Source of the DNA: Maccoyibacter sp900556645
GTDB taxonomy: Bacteria > Bacillota > Clostridia > Lachnospirales > Lachnospiraceae
Length of the DNA stretch: 39,954 bases
Assembly: GCA_958349535.1 (NCBI GenBank)
Contig: CATWDJ010000015.1
Coordinates: 1 to 39,954 of the forward strand
Reading direction: 5' to 3'
Positions 16,481 through 24,783 of the stretch are shown here, piece by piece; position 1 is the stretch's first letter; each line of letters begins with the position of its first letter. The translations under genes were made by a program, and so were the position numbers. Below the pieces are notes generated by a model. It was not told the origin of the DNA. It searched no databases and saw only the letters and a program-made list of their open reading frames with translations.

Positions 16481-16500
16481 ATATGAATAAACGTTCATAT
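16481..16500. promoter_or_regulatory. Candidate ArsR/SmtB-type operator
   Basis: An imperfect palindrome of ATATGAA and TTCATAT halves, preceded by another ATGAAC (16475-16480). It resembles the A/T-rich TGAA-TTCA operators of SmtB/CzrA regulators. Its position over the predicted transcript start would let a bound repressor block the ATPase. Confidence 0.6.
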
Positions 16501-16517
16501 ATGGAAAGGAGGATTCT

Positions 16518-18833
16518 ATGAAAAACGAAGAGTTGACATATAAAGAGCACGAACATGATTGTGAATGTGGACACGAGCATGAACATGAAGACAGTTGTGG
16601 ATGCGGACACGAACATGAACATGAGGATAGTTGTGGATGCGGACACGAACATAAAGACAGCTGTGGATGTGAACATGAGAATATACATGAGGAGGAGAAA
16701 GAGACGCCGGCAAATTACGTGACCAAGGTTTATACCATGGAAAATCTGGGCTGTGCCAACTGTGCGGCAAAGATGGAAGAACGGATTAATCATCTGGAGA
16801 GTGTTTCATGGGCTACGATAACCTTTGCCACAAAACAGCTTCGGATTACTGCGGAGAATCCGGATGAACTCCGAAAAGAGATTGAGGATATCTGCAATCA
16901 AATCGAAGACGGTATACGGATTGTGGAAAAGAAAGAAGAGAAAAGTATAGAGGAACCGGATACGGAGAACCGAAAGAATCTTATTTGTATTCTGGCAGGA
17001 GCCGCTGTTTTATTAGGTGCAGTGATTGTAAATAAGATGCAGGGAGGCGGAGAATACACATTGCCATATCTGATTGCCTTTGTGGTGGCATATCTGATAT
17101 TGGGCGGAGAGATTGTGGTTACGGCGGTTAAGAATCTGTTTAAGGGAAACCCTTTTGATGAGAATTTTTTAATGAGTATTGCTACCATCGGAGCATTTGT
17201 CATCGGAGAATATCCTGAAGCAGTGGGAGTCATGCTGTTTTTCAGAATCGGAGAATTTTTTGAGGATGTGGCAGTGGAGCGAAGCCGCAGCCAGATTATG
17301 GATGCCATTGACCTAAGACCGGAAGTAGTAAATCTGGTAACAGGAGAAGAAGTCAGCGTAATACCTGCAAAAGAGGCGAAACCGGGAGATGTGCTGCTGG
17401 TAAGAGCCGGAGACAGAATCCCGTTGGATGGCATCGTGGTAGAAGGCGAGAGCCGTTTGGATACCTCCGCGGTAACCGGAGAACCGGTTCCGGTAAAAGT
17501 AGAGGTGGGGACAGAGGTACTTTCCGGCTGTGTGAACACCTCCGGTTTGCTGAAAATTAAAGTCGAAAAGCCATTGGAGGAGTCCATGGTAAGTAAGATT
17601 CTGGATTCTGTGGAGAATGCTGCAGCCAGCAAACCGAAAATTGACCACTTTATTACCAGATTTGCCAGAGTCTATACACCGATTGTAATTGCTGTGGCTG
17701 TTTTCACAGCCATTGGAATGCCGTTGATTACCGGAGAGGCTTTCCGTCCTTGGGTTTATACAGCCTTGAGCTTTTTGGTAATGAGTTGTCCGTGTGCAGT
17801 TGTATTGAGTGTACCCCTTGCATTTTTCTGCGGAATCGGTGCAGGTTCCAAAGGCGGAATTTTATTTAAGGGCGGTGTTTCACTGGAGGCACTGAGTAAT
17901 GTCCAAGCCATTGTCATGGATAAGACCGGAACTATTACAAAGGGAAATTTCGTGGTACAGGAGATAGTACCGGAGTCAGAAATCAGTAAAGACGAGCTGC
18001 TGTGCCTTGCGGCAGCCTGTGAGAAAAATTCCACACATCCTATTGCAGTAAGCATTGTGGAGCGGGCAGCGGAGAAAGCTTTGGAGCTGCCACAAGTCAG
18101 CGAATCGGAAGAGATTTCAGGAAAGGGAATCCAGGCAGTTGTAGAAGGAAGAGAGATTCTCTGCGGAAACAAAAAGCTGATGGAATTGTATCAGATAAAT
18201 TTGGAAAATTATCAGCCGGATAAAAGCGGTTCAGAAGTGATTCTGGCGTCGGAAGGAAAGTATATCGGCTATCTTATTATTTCAGATACCATGAAAGAAG
18301 AGGCACCGAAAGCCATAGCCAGTCTGAAGAGACAGAATTTGAAAACAGTTATGTTGACTGGAGATGCACAGGATAGTGCAGAAATCATAGCAAAAGAAGC
18401 AGGGGTGGAAGAGGTTCATGCCAGACTGCTTCCTGAGGAGAAGCTGTCAGAATTGCAAAAAATCCGTGAAGCTCATGGAAGCGTTATGTTTGTGGGAGAT
18501 GGAATCAATGATGCCCCGGTATTGGCGGGAGCAGATGTGGGTGCCGCCATGGGAAGCGGAGCCGATGCAGCCATTGAAGCGGCAGATGTGGTATTTATGA
18601 ATTCCAATATGGATGCTATTCCGGCAGCAGTGGGACTTGCAAAGGACACCAACCTGATAGCCAAAGAAAATGTTGTTTTTGCCATTGCCATTAAGGTAGC
18701 AGTAATGATTTTGGGATTAACCGGAATTTACGCCAATATGTGGCTGGCAGTATTTGCCGACACAGGGGTGGCATTCCTGTGTATCCTCAATTCCATAAGA
18801 CTTTTATACAGCAGACGTATTTCTCATAAATAA
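16518..18833 (+). CDS. Zn/Cd-type P1B ATPase with His/Cys-rich repeat tail
   Basis: 771 residues. The N-terminus carries tandem His/Glu/Cys repeats (residues ~10-55), followed by a heavy-metal-associated domain with GCANCAAK. The ATPase core has the membrane CPC motif (MSCPCAVVLS), phosphorylation loop DKTGTITKG, the HP motif (STHPIA), GDGINDAP, and the last-helix Asp in FADTG found in Zn/Cd/Pb exporters (ZntA/CadA). It should export Zn, Cd or similar ions. AAAGGAGG precedes the ATG. Its own promoter with an ArsR-like operator and the upstream ArsR-receiver gene argue for metal-responsive control. Confidence 0.93.
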   Translation: MKNEELTYKEHEHDCECGHEHEHEDSCGCGHEHEHEDSCGCGHEHKDSCGCEHENIHEEEKETPANYVTKVYTMENLGCANCAAKMEERINHLESVSWATITFATKQLRITAENPDELRKEIEDICNQIEDGIRIVEKKEEKSIEEPDTENRKNLICILAGAAVLLGAVIVNKMQGGGEYTLPYLIAFVVAYLILGGEIVVTAVKNLFKGNPFDENFLMSIATIGAFVIGEYPEAVGVMLFFRIGEFFEDVAVERSRSQIMDAIDLRPEVVNLVTGEEVSVIPAKEAKPGDVLLVRAGDRIPLDGIVVEGESRLDTSAVTGEPVPVKVEVGTEVLSGCVNTSGLLKIKVEKPLEESMVSKILDSVENAAASKPKIDHFITRFARVYTPIVIAVAVFTAIGMPLITGEAFRPWVYTALSFLVMSCPCAVVLSVPLAFFCGIGAGSKGGILFKGGVSLEALSNVQAIVMDKTGTITKGNFVVQEIVPESEISKDELLCLAAACEKNSTHPIAVSIVERAAEKALELPQVSESEEISGKGIQAVVEGREILCGNKKLMELYQINLENYQPDKSGSEVILASEGKYIGYLIISDTMKEEAPKAIASLKRQNLKTVMLTGDAQDSAEIIAKEAGVEEVHARLLPEEKLSELQKIREAHGSVMFVGDGINDAPVLAGADVGAAMGSGADAAIEAADVVFMNSNMDAIPAAVGLAKDTNLIAKENVVFAIAIKVAVMILGLTGIYANMWLAVFADTGVAFLCILNSIRLLYSRRISHK
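16569..16670 (+). repeat. In-gene tandem repeat encoding the His/Cys metal-binding tail
   Basis: Two 36-bp units (16569-16604, 16605-16640) and a shortened 30-bp unit (16641-16670) encode GHEHEHEDSCGC-like modules. The third lacks one HE pair. The near-identical DNA suggests recent expansion or contraction. Confidence 0.85.
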
Positions 18834-18898
18834 TAGACAGATTCGGAAAGGGAATAGATTTGCAGATTCCGCATATAATAAAAAGGGAGGACTTTTAT

Positions 18899-19414
18899 AT
18901 GCGGGAAAAAATCGAGAGTACGGCAAAATGGGAAATAGCAGATTTTCTGTTTGTGGCAATTTTGGGAACCCTGTTGCACTTTGTATATGAATGGACAGAC
19001 AGAAATGCTTTGGCGGCAATGATTTCGCCTATCAACGAGAGTACGTGGGAGCATTTGAAGCTGTTGTATATGCCGGCACTGCTTTTTACCGTAATACAGG
19101 GAATTGGGGGAAAAGATTGGATACCCGGCTGGATAACGGTAAAAGCCAAAGGTGTTTTGTGGGGAATGTTCTTTATTGTAGCCTTTTTCTTCACGTATTC
19201 CGGTATTTGGGGAGGAGATATCATGTGGCTGGATATTCTGACCTTTTATATAGGAGTGGCAATTTATAGTATATATTCCTATCGAGGAATCCGGCAGCTA
19301 TATAGGGACGGAGAAGGGAAGAATATTTGGGGAATTCTCATTTTTAGTATATTATTTTTGCTGTTTGTGATATTTACCATGAAACAACCGAATATAGGAT
19401 TGTTTTGGGAATAA
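18899..19414 (+). CDS. DUF6512-like multi-pass membrane protein
   Basis: 171 residues with about five hydrophobic helices and the conserved cytoplasmic-face segment NESTWEHLKLLYMP after the first helix, a pattern I associate with the DUF6512 family. The function is unknown. The ATG at 18899 has GGGAGG 8 nt upstream. It is a short monocistronic gene between the metal ATPase and a strong terminator; nothing ties it clearly to metal transport. Confidence 0.75.
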   Translation: MREKIESTAKWEIADFLFVAILGTLLHFVYEWTDRNALAAMISPINESTWEHLKLLYMPALLFTVIQGIGGKDWIPGWITVKAKGVLWGMFFIVAFFFTYSGIWGGDIMWLDILTFYIGVAIYSIYSYRGIRQLYRDGEGKNIWGILIFSILFLLFVIFTMKQPNIGLFWE

Positions 19415-19456
19415 GGGACTGTGACAAAATATCCTTTTTTGTCACAGTCCCTTTTT
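19415..19456 (+). terminator. Strong Rho-independent terminator
   Basis: GGGACTGTGACAAAA pairs across a short loop with its complement ending at 19451, followed by T5. Confidence 0.9.
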
Positions 19457-19477
19457 ACCCTAGAGAAAAGGAGCTTT

Positions 19478-19519
19478 GTTTAGAAAATGTTTACATTTTT
19501 CACTTCGGTAGTTTATGAT
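19478..19519 (+). promoter_or_regulatory. GTTTA direct repeats and promoter of the HK-RR operon
   Basis: GTTTAG at 19478, GTTTAC at 19489 and GTTTAT at 19511, offsets 0, +11 and +33. This helical phasing is typical of OmpR/PhoB-family operators. The promoter is TTTACA (19490-19495), an 18-bp spacer and TATGAT (19514-19519), overlapping the second and third repeats. Confidence 0.6.
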
Positions 19520-19566
19520 TGAGGTGTAAACTGATTCATCATAGTAGGAAAACCGGAGGGAAAGAG

Positions 19567-21003
19567 ATGACCATCAGAAAACGATTATCCAGAACAAACA
19601 CTCGGATTCTTTTATCCGCTTTGCTATCACTTTTGATTATTAGCGGAATTATCATAGAAATTTTTGAAAGTACTTATCTGGATAAAATGGCAAACTACGC
19701 CAAGCTGGAGAAACGTTCGGTGGAAACGGTGAATATTTTGGATTCTTATGATTTTTCACAGGACAAGCTAGAGGATTTTCGCAAAGAAATTGAAAATAAC
19801 GGATATCAGTTGTATTTGGAAAAAGACGGAACAGAACTCTATTCTGATTTTACGTCAGAGGAAAAAAGAGAGATGAAGCACCTGAAACGTTATGCTACAG
19901 ATCAGAAGGAAGCAGATGTTTTCGTCTGGAAAAATTCCACGATGATTTTTAAAACATATGAGACCGCGGAAGGAGAATACCGGGCGGTGGCATTGAAGAA
20001 TGTGGAAAGTGATAATCTCACTCAACAGCAGGAGCGAATTATCCATTGGCTGATACCGGTGTTTATGGCATTGGGAATTCTGGCAATTGGAATTATTGTG
20101 GGAATCAGCCGCTATTTCAGCAGTAAACTGGAAAATCAGATTATAGAACCTATAGAAAAACTGATGGAGGCAGCCAACCGGATGGAGGAAGGGGACTTTA
20201 CAGAGCCGGTGGAATATGAAGGGGAAGAAGAGTTTGAAAAGCTCTGCCAGTCCTTTAATATGATGCAGAAGAGTTTGATAGAGAACATAAACAAAGCGGA
20301 GGAGTATGAAAAGGCAAAAACGGAAATGATTGCAGGAATTTCCCATGATTTGCGGACTCCGTTGACATCCGTCAGGGGGTACCTGAAAGGCATGAAGGAT
20401 GGGGTTGCCAATACGCCGGAAAAACAGGCACAGTATTTGGACATCGCCTATCAGAAGGCATGTGCCATGGATGTCTTATTGCAGAAACTGTTCACTTATT
20501 CTAAGATGGAAACAGGCAATATGCCGGTTTACATGGAACGAACAAATTTGGGAGAGTTTTTACAAAATTTAGTAGATGAGGGACAGAGAGACTTAAAAGA
20601 GAAAAAGACAGATGTTATATTTTTGAAACCGGATACTCAGGTCTATGCCGATATTGACCGGGAACAGATAAAAAGAGTCATCTACAATATTGTGGAAAAC
20701 AGTATGAAGTACCGAAAAGGTGAACATGTACTGATTCAGCTTCATATGCTTTGCAGAGAGAAAGAGGTTATCTTAAAGATTGAAGATGACGGAGAAGGGG
20801 TACCGGAGGAAAAGCTGCCATATCTTTTTGAACAGTTTTACCGGGGAGATGAAACCCGCAACAGCAAGATAGACGGGGATGGTTTGGGATTGTATATCGC
20901 TAAACGAATTATAGAGCAGCATAAGGGGCAGATTCAGGCATCTAATAATAATGGTTTTTGCATTACGATTACCCTTCCTATAGTGGAAGAGAATCAAGAG
21001 TAG
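19567..21003 (+). CDS. Sensor histidine kinase with HAMP domain
   Basis: 478 residues. Two membrane helices (about 12-32 and 161-181) flank an extracytoplasmic domain of ~125 residues. A HAMP domain (~183-238) and short coiled coil follow, then HisKA with His260 (GISHDLRTPLTS), an N-box NIVENSMKYRKG and the ATP motifs DDGEGVP and GDGLGLYIAKRII. GGAGGG lies 6 nt before the ATG. The gene precedes its regulator, the reverse of the order in the first system of this window. The likely target is the neighbouring YhgE gene. Confidence 0.9.
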   Translation: MTIRKRLSRTNTRILLSALLSLLIISGIIIEIFESTYLDKMANYAKLEKRSVETVNILDSYDFSQDKLEDFRKEIENNGYQLYLEKDGTELYSDFTSEEKREMKHLKRYATDQKEADVFVWKNSTMIFKTYETAEGEYRAVALKNVESDNLTQQQERIIHWLIPVFMALGILAIGIIVGISRYFSSKLENQIIEPIEKLMEAANRMEEGDFTEPVEYEGEEEFEKLCQSFNMMQKSLIENINKAEEYEKAKTEMIAGISHDLRTPLTSVRGYLKGMKDGVANTPEKQAQYLDIAYQKACAMDVLLQKLFTYSKMETGNMPVYMERTNLGEFLQNLVDEGQRDLKEKKTDVIFLKPDTQVYADIDREQIKRVIYNIVENSMKYRKGEHVLIQLHMLCREKEVILKIEDDGEGVPEEKLPYLFEQFYRGDETRNSKIDGDGLGLYIAKRIIEQHKGQIQASNNNGFCITITLPIVEENQE

Positions 21004-21011
21004 GAGGAAGT

Positions 21012-21725
21012 ATGGGAACCAAAATATTGATTGTGGAAGACGAAGAAGAAATAGCAATGCTGGAAAAGGACTATCTGGAAATCAATGGATTTGAGACTCA
21101 GGTTGAGACAGACGGAGAAAAAGCCGTGGAGCTGGCATTGACCGGAACATTCGATTTGATTTTACTGGATTTAATGCTTCCGGGAAAAAACGGATACGAT
21201 ATCTGCCGTGAAATAAGAAATAAAATTGATATTCCGATTCTGATGGTAACAGCCAGGACAGAGTCCATTGATAAGGTGCTGGGACTGGGAATCGGAGCAG
21301 ATGATTATATACCGAAACCTTTTGATCCGGCGGAATTGGTGGCACGTGTAAAATCTCATCTCAGCCGTTATGAACGCCTGACCAAAGGATACAGACCACA
21401 GGAAAATGAAGGGGAGGAAAGGGATATTATCCGGATAGGAAATATAGAAATACTCACCAGAAGCTGGAAGGTATACAGGGACGGAGAAGAGATTAAATTC
21501 CCAAACCGTGAGTTTGAGCTGCTAAAGTTCCTTGCTATGAATCCCAATATTGTCTTTTCCAAAGAAGAGCTGTTTGAAAAAATATGGGGGTATGATTATG
21601 TGGGTGACAGCGTAACGGTTACCGTACATATCAATCGTATCCGTGAAAAGATAGAAGAGGACAGTAAGAACCCGAAAATCATTGAGACTGTCTGGGGTGC
21701 CGGTTATCGGCTTAATTTAGAATAG
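21012..21725 (+). CDS. OmpR-family response regulator
   Basis: 237 residues. The receiver has Asp10 (IVED), phospho-acceptor Asp53 (LLDLMLPGKNG), and Lys in YIPKPFDP. The winged helix has the usual FPNREFELLKFLAMNP and ETVWGAGYRLN segments. The ATG lies 8 nt after the kinase stop with a TAGGAGGA site in the gap. GTTTA direct repeats at 11-bp phase occur before its own operon and just after it, upstream of YhgE, suggesting autoregulation and control of YhgE. Confidence 0.92.
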   Translation: MGTKILIVEDEEEIAMLEKDYLEINGFETQVETDGEKAVELALTGTFDLILLDLMLPGKNGYDICREIRNKIDIPILMVTARTESIDKVLGLGIGADDYIPKPFDPAELVARVKSHLSRYERLTKGYRPQENEGEERDIIRIGNIEILTRSWKVYRDGEEIKFPNREFELLKFLAMNPNIVFSKEELFEKIWGYDYVGDSVTVTVHINRIREKIEEDSKNPKIIETVWGAGYRLNLE

Positions 21726-21734
21726 AAAAAGAAA

Positions 21735-21773
21735 GTTTAGATTTTGTTTAGAAAAATTATAAAATCCGTTTAG
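21735..21773 (+). promoter_or_regulatory. GTTTA direct repeats upstream of the YhgE/Pip gene
   Basis: GTTTAG at 21735, 21746 and 21768, offsets 0, +11 and +33, identical to the set before the kinase operon. A TATAAA (21758-21763) lies among them, with TTTAGA (21736-21741) as a weak -35 16 bp upstream. Confidence 0.6.
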
Positions 21774-21833
21774 GAGTTTTCTCCTTGCAGTTTATTTTTA
21801 GTTGTTAAAGTAAAATTGTAAGGAGGACGATAA

Positions 21834-23978
21834 ATGCTCAAAAACGAATGGAAAAAATTATTTCAAAGCAAATTCATGATTGCGGTAATGGTTGCAATTA
21901 TACTGATCCCCACGATTTATACGGCAATTTTTGTGGGAGCCATGTGGGACCCCTACGGAAGGCTGGAACGGCTTCCGGTGGCGGTGGTAAATAAAGACCA
22001 ACCGGTCATGTACAATGAGAAGGAACTGAATGTGGGGGAAGACCTGATAAAGAATATGAAAGAGGATAACTCTTTGGGGTTTCATTTTGTGGACGAAAAA
22101 ACCGCAGAATCAGGTCTGGCAAACGGTACGTATTACATGGTAATTACCATACCGGAGGATTTTTCCCAAAATGCAACAACGCTGATGGAAGATGATACAA
22201 AGAAAATGGAATTGTATTACACCACGAATCCGGGGGAAAACTATATTGCCTCTAAGATGAGTGAAACAGCAGTAAGCAAGATTCAGCAGAGCATTCGTGA
22301 GAAAATTACGACGCAGTATACAGAGACAGTATTTGAACAGTTGGAGACAATTGGAGACGGCTTTGTAGAGGCGGCAGATGGGGCATTGCAGATTACAGAT
22401 GGTACAGACCAATTGCTTGCGGGAAATCAGAAGATGAACGACGGATTAAATGCGTTGTCGGAGGGAACCAGCATTCTACAGCAAGGAAGTGCCACATTAG
22501 AAGAAGGAATCGGAGCATATACGGAAGGGGTAGCCGATCTGGAGAATGGTGCAGCCCTTTTAAATGAAAAAGGAAGCAGTCTGAAAATCGGTGTGGATTC
22601 CGTATCCAATGGTTTGATATCCTTAAAAAGCGGAAGTGGAGCCATATTGGCAGGTATGAACCAAATGTCCGATACCCTTGCGTCAAGTATGACACCGGAA
22701 AAAGAAGCACAGATACAGCAGCTTCAAACAGGACTTACCGGAGTAAATAATGCCATTGTTCAGGCAAACCAGTTAATGCAGGTAATTAATACCAAACAGG
22801 GATTGGGGCAGGATATCAGTGCGGAGATGGCACAGTTGACAGCCCTCTTAAGCGGTTTGCAGACCAATGCGGGTGTGGTATTACCGGGAAGCCAACAGGC
22901 AATTACGGAACTTCAGGGCGGTTTGCAAAATGTGCAGAACGTGTTGGATAGAAACGGGACCACACCGGAAACCATGGGATTGATACAGGCAATGACAACT
23001 GTAGATGACGGAATCGGACAGTTAGAAGCAGGAGTCAACGGGGAAAACGGGTTAAAGAATGGTATCTATGCATATACGGACGGTACGGCAAGTGTGGCGG
23101 CTGGAGCTGAAAAATTGACCGCCAACAGTAAAGCTTTGACAGAGGGAGCAGGAAAAATCAGTAACGGAGCAGACAGTCTGCAAAAGGGTGTGGCACAGCT
23201 TACGGAAGGTTCTGATTCCCTTGGAAAAGGTTTAGAAGAGCTGAAAAACGGAAGCATGACCTTGGCTGACAGCTTGACAGAAGCGGGAGATGAAGTAAAC
23301 AGTACAAAAACCGATGAGGATACGGTAGATATGTTTGCGGCTCCGGTAGAATCCATAGGGGATACCTATTCCCATATCGAGAATAACGGAAGTGCGATGG
23401 CAGCATATATGATGGGAGTAGGTCTCTGGGTAGCATGTATTGCATTCTGTACCATATATCCGCTGACCAAACCGGCAGGGGAAGTGAAAAAAGGTGTTAG
23501 CTGGTGGTTCAGCAAAGCAACCGTATATTTGGTAATTTCCGTTGTGCAGGCAGTAGTGATGATTTTTATGCTGAAATGGATTCTGGGATTTGAACCACAG
23601 TATTTAGGAAAAACCATATTAGTAGCGGTGGTGGCATCCATGGCATTCATGTCAGTCATGTACTTTTTCAACGTATGCTTGGGCAAAGTGGGAAGTTATC
23701 TGATGCTGATATTCATGGTGCTTCAGTTGGGAGGTTCCGCAGGAACTTATCCGTTGGAATTATCCTCGGATTTCTACCACATGATTCACGAACATATGCC
23801 GTTTACTTACAGTGTAAAGGCATTCCGTGCAACTATTTCAACCGGAAATGAGATTATGCCTCAGATGAGGGTGTTTATTGGCATGATTGTAGTATTCAAT
23901 CTCCTGTCTCTGGCAGTGTTCCTATATAAATCACGTAAGGGTGAGACGCAGTTTAAGGCAGAGTTGATTGGGGAATAA
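21834..23978 (+). CDS. YhgE/Pip-family membrane protein
   Basis: 714 residues. One N-terminal membrane helix (about 12-34) is followed by the conserved MWDPYGRLERLPVAVVNKD. A long extracytoplasmic region (~60-510) is rich in short repeats of the LxxGxxxLxxG type predicted to be helical, and about five or six membrane helices end the protein. This is the YhgE/Pip layout, related to Lactococcus phage-infection protein, to EsaA of type VII secretion and to ABC-2-type permeases. Substrate and role are unknown. AAGGAGGA precedes the ATG. Regulatory repeats tie it to the two-component genes upstream. Confidence 0.9.
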   Translation: MLKNEWKKLFQSKFMIAVMVAIILIPTIYTAIFVGAMWDPYGRLERLPVAVVNKDQPVMYNEKELNVGEDLIKNMKEDNSLGFHFVDEKTAESGLANGTYYMVITIPEDFSQNATTLMEDDTKKMELYYTTNPGENYIASKMSETAVSKIQQSIREKITTQYTETVFEQLETIGDGFVEAADGALQITDGTDQLLAGNQKMNDGLNALSEGTSILQQGSATLEEGIGAYTEGVADLENGAALLNEKGSSLKIGVDSVSNGLISLKSGSGAILAGMNQMSDTLASSMTPEKEAQIQQLQTGLTGVNNAIVQANQLMQVINTKQGLGQDISAEMAQLTALLSGLQTNAGVVLPGSQQAITELQGGLQNVQNVLDRNGTTPETMGLIQAMTTVDDGIGQLEAGVNGENGLKNGIYAYTDGTASVAAGAEKLTANSKALTEGAGKISNGADSLQKGVAQLTEGSDSLGKGLEELKNGSMTLADSLTEAGDEVNSTKTDEDTVDMFAAPVESIGDTYSHIENNGSAMAAYMMGVGLWVACIAFCTIYPLTKPAGEVKKGVSWWFSKATVYLVISVVQAVVMIFMLKWILGFEPQYLGKTILVAVVASMAFMSVMYFFNVCLGKVGSYLMLIFMVLQLGGSAGTYPLELSSDFYHMIHEHMPFTYSVKAFRATISTGNEIMPQMRVFIGMIVVFNLLSLAVFLYKSRKGETQFKAELIGE

Positions 23979-24013
23979 CCCGTAATTAACAAAATAGAGT
24001 CATGTTTTATATG

Positions 24014-24054
24014 GCTGAGTGGTTTTCGTTACACGAAAATCACTCGGCTTTTTT
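24014..24054 (+). terminator. Rho-independent terminator after YhgE
   Basis: A 16-bp stem with two G-U pairs (24014-24029 with 24033-24048), a 3-nt loop and T6. Confidence 0.9.
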
Positions 24055-24099
24055 ACGGATAACTTTACTGTAATTGTAGAAATACTGTTATGTCTTATA

Positions 24100-24128
24100 T
24101 TGACGGCTAATTACAATTAGCCTATAAT
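24100..24128 (+). promoter_or_regulatory. Promoter of the TetR-hydrolase operon
   Basis: TTGACG, a 17-bp spacer and TATAAT at 24123-24128. The spacer is almost exactly filled by a palindromic operator. Confidence 0.8.
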
Positions 24129-24151
24129 AAAACGGGTAATTCAAATTAGCT
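24105..24151. promoter_or_regulatory. Two TetR-type operators
   Basis: Site 1 (24105-24122) is GGCTAATT-AC-AATTAGCC, a perfect 18-bp palindrome between -35 and -10. Site 2 (24134-24151) is GGGTAATT-CA-AATTAGCT, a degenerate copy over the transcript start, with centres 29 bp apart. Together they imply tight autorepression. Confidence 0.75.
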
Positions 24152-24166
24152 AAGGAGAAAATTAAT

Positions 24167-24781
24167 ATGACTACAAAACAAAAAATTTTGAAGGCAGCTT
24201 TGACACTATTTGCTGAAAAGGGATATAGTGCGGTTTATGTTGGTGAGATAGCCGACGCAGTCGGAATTAAAGCACCGTCTTTATATAAACACTATAAGAG
24301 TAAACAAGATATTTTTAATTCTTGCGTAGAAGTTTTTTCCGACAGAATGGAGCAAGTCAGAAATGAATTGCGGTTGCCGGATACGCCTCAAGCTGACATT
24401 ACCTATCGAACAGCCACTATGGAAAACATTGTAGACTTTGCAATAGCTTTATTTATGTTTTATTTAAAGGATGAAGTTGCTTCAAAATTTAGAAAAATGC
24501 TAATAATTGAGCGATATCACAATTCAGAATTGAACCAACTATTTGAAGATTTATTTATCAACGGGGCAATCGAACACGAAGAAAAAATATTTTCCGAACT
24601 TATAGATGCAAAAATTATCAAAAAGGACAATCCGCATATTATTGCGTTACGTTTCTATACGCCTATCTTTTATCTGTTACAAAAATATGATATGCACCTT
24701 GATAAGGCAGAAGAAGCAAAACAAGAACTTACCTTAATGGTACAAGAATTTTGTGAAACCTATAAAGGAGAGGAACGATAG
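24167..24781 (+). CDS. TetR-family transcriptional regulator
   Basis: 204 residues with the TetR helix-turn-helix at the N-terminus (ILKAALTLFAEKGYSAVYVGEIADAVGIKAPSLYKHYKSK). The C-terminal ligand domain is not similar to a named subfamily I can place. It probably represses its own operon through the two palindromes upstream, with relief by a small molecule linked to the adjacent hydrolase. AAGGAG lies 8 nt before the ATG. Base composition is more AT-rich than the surrounding genes. Confidence 0.9.
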   Translation: MTTKQKILKAALTLFAEKGYSAVYVGEIADAVGIKAPSLYKHYKSKQDIFNSCVEVFSDRMEQVRNELRLPDTPQADITYRTATMENIVDFAIALFMFYLKDEVASKFRKMLIIERYHNSELNQLFEDLFINGAIEHEEKIFSELIDAKIIKKDNPHIIALRFYTPIFYLLQKYDMHLDKAEEAKQELTLMVQEFCETYKGEER

Positions 24782-24783
24782 CA

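Noticed and set aside
16569..16670. Short repeats as a CRISPR-like array
   Set aside because: The repeats are contiguous, in frame, without spacers, and encode the metal-binding tail of the ATPase.
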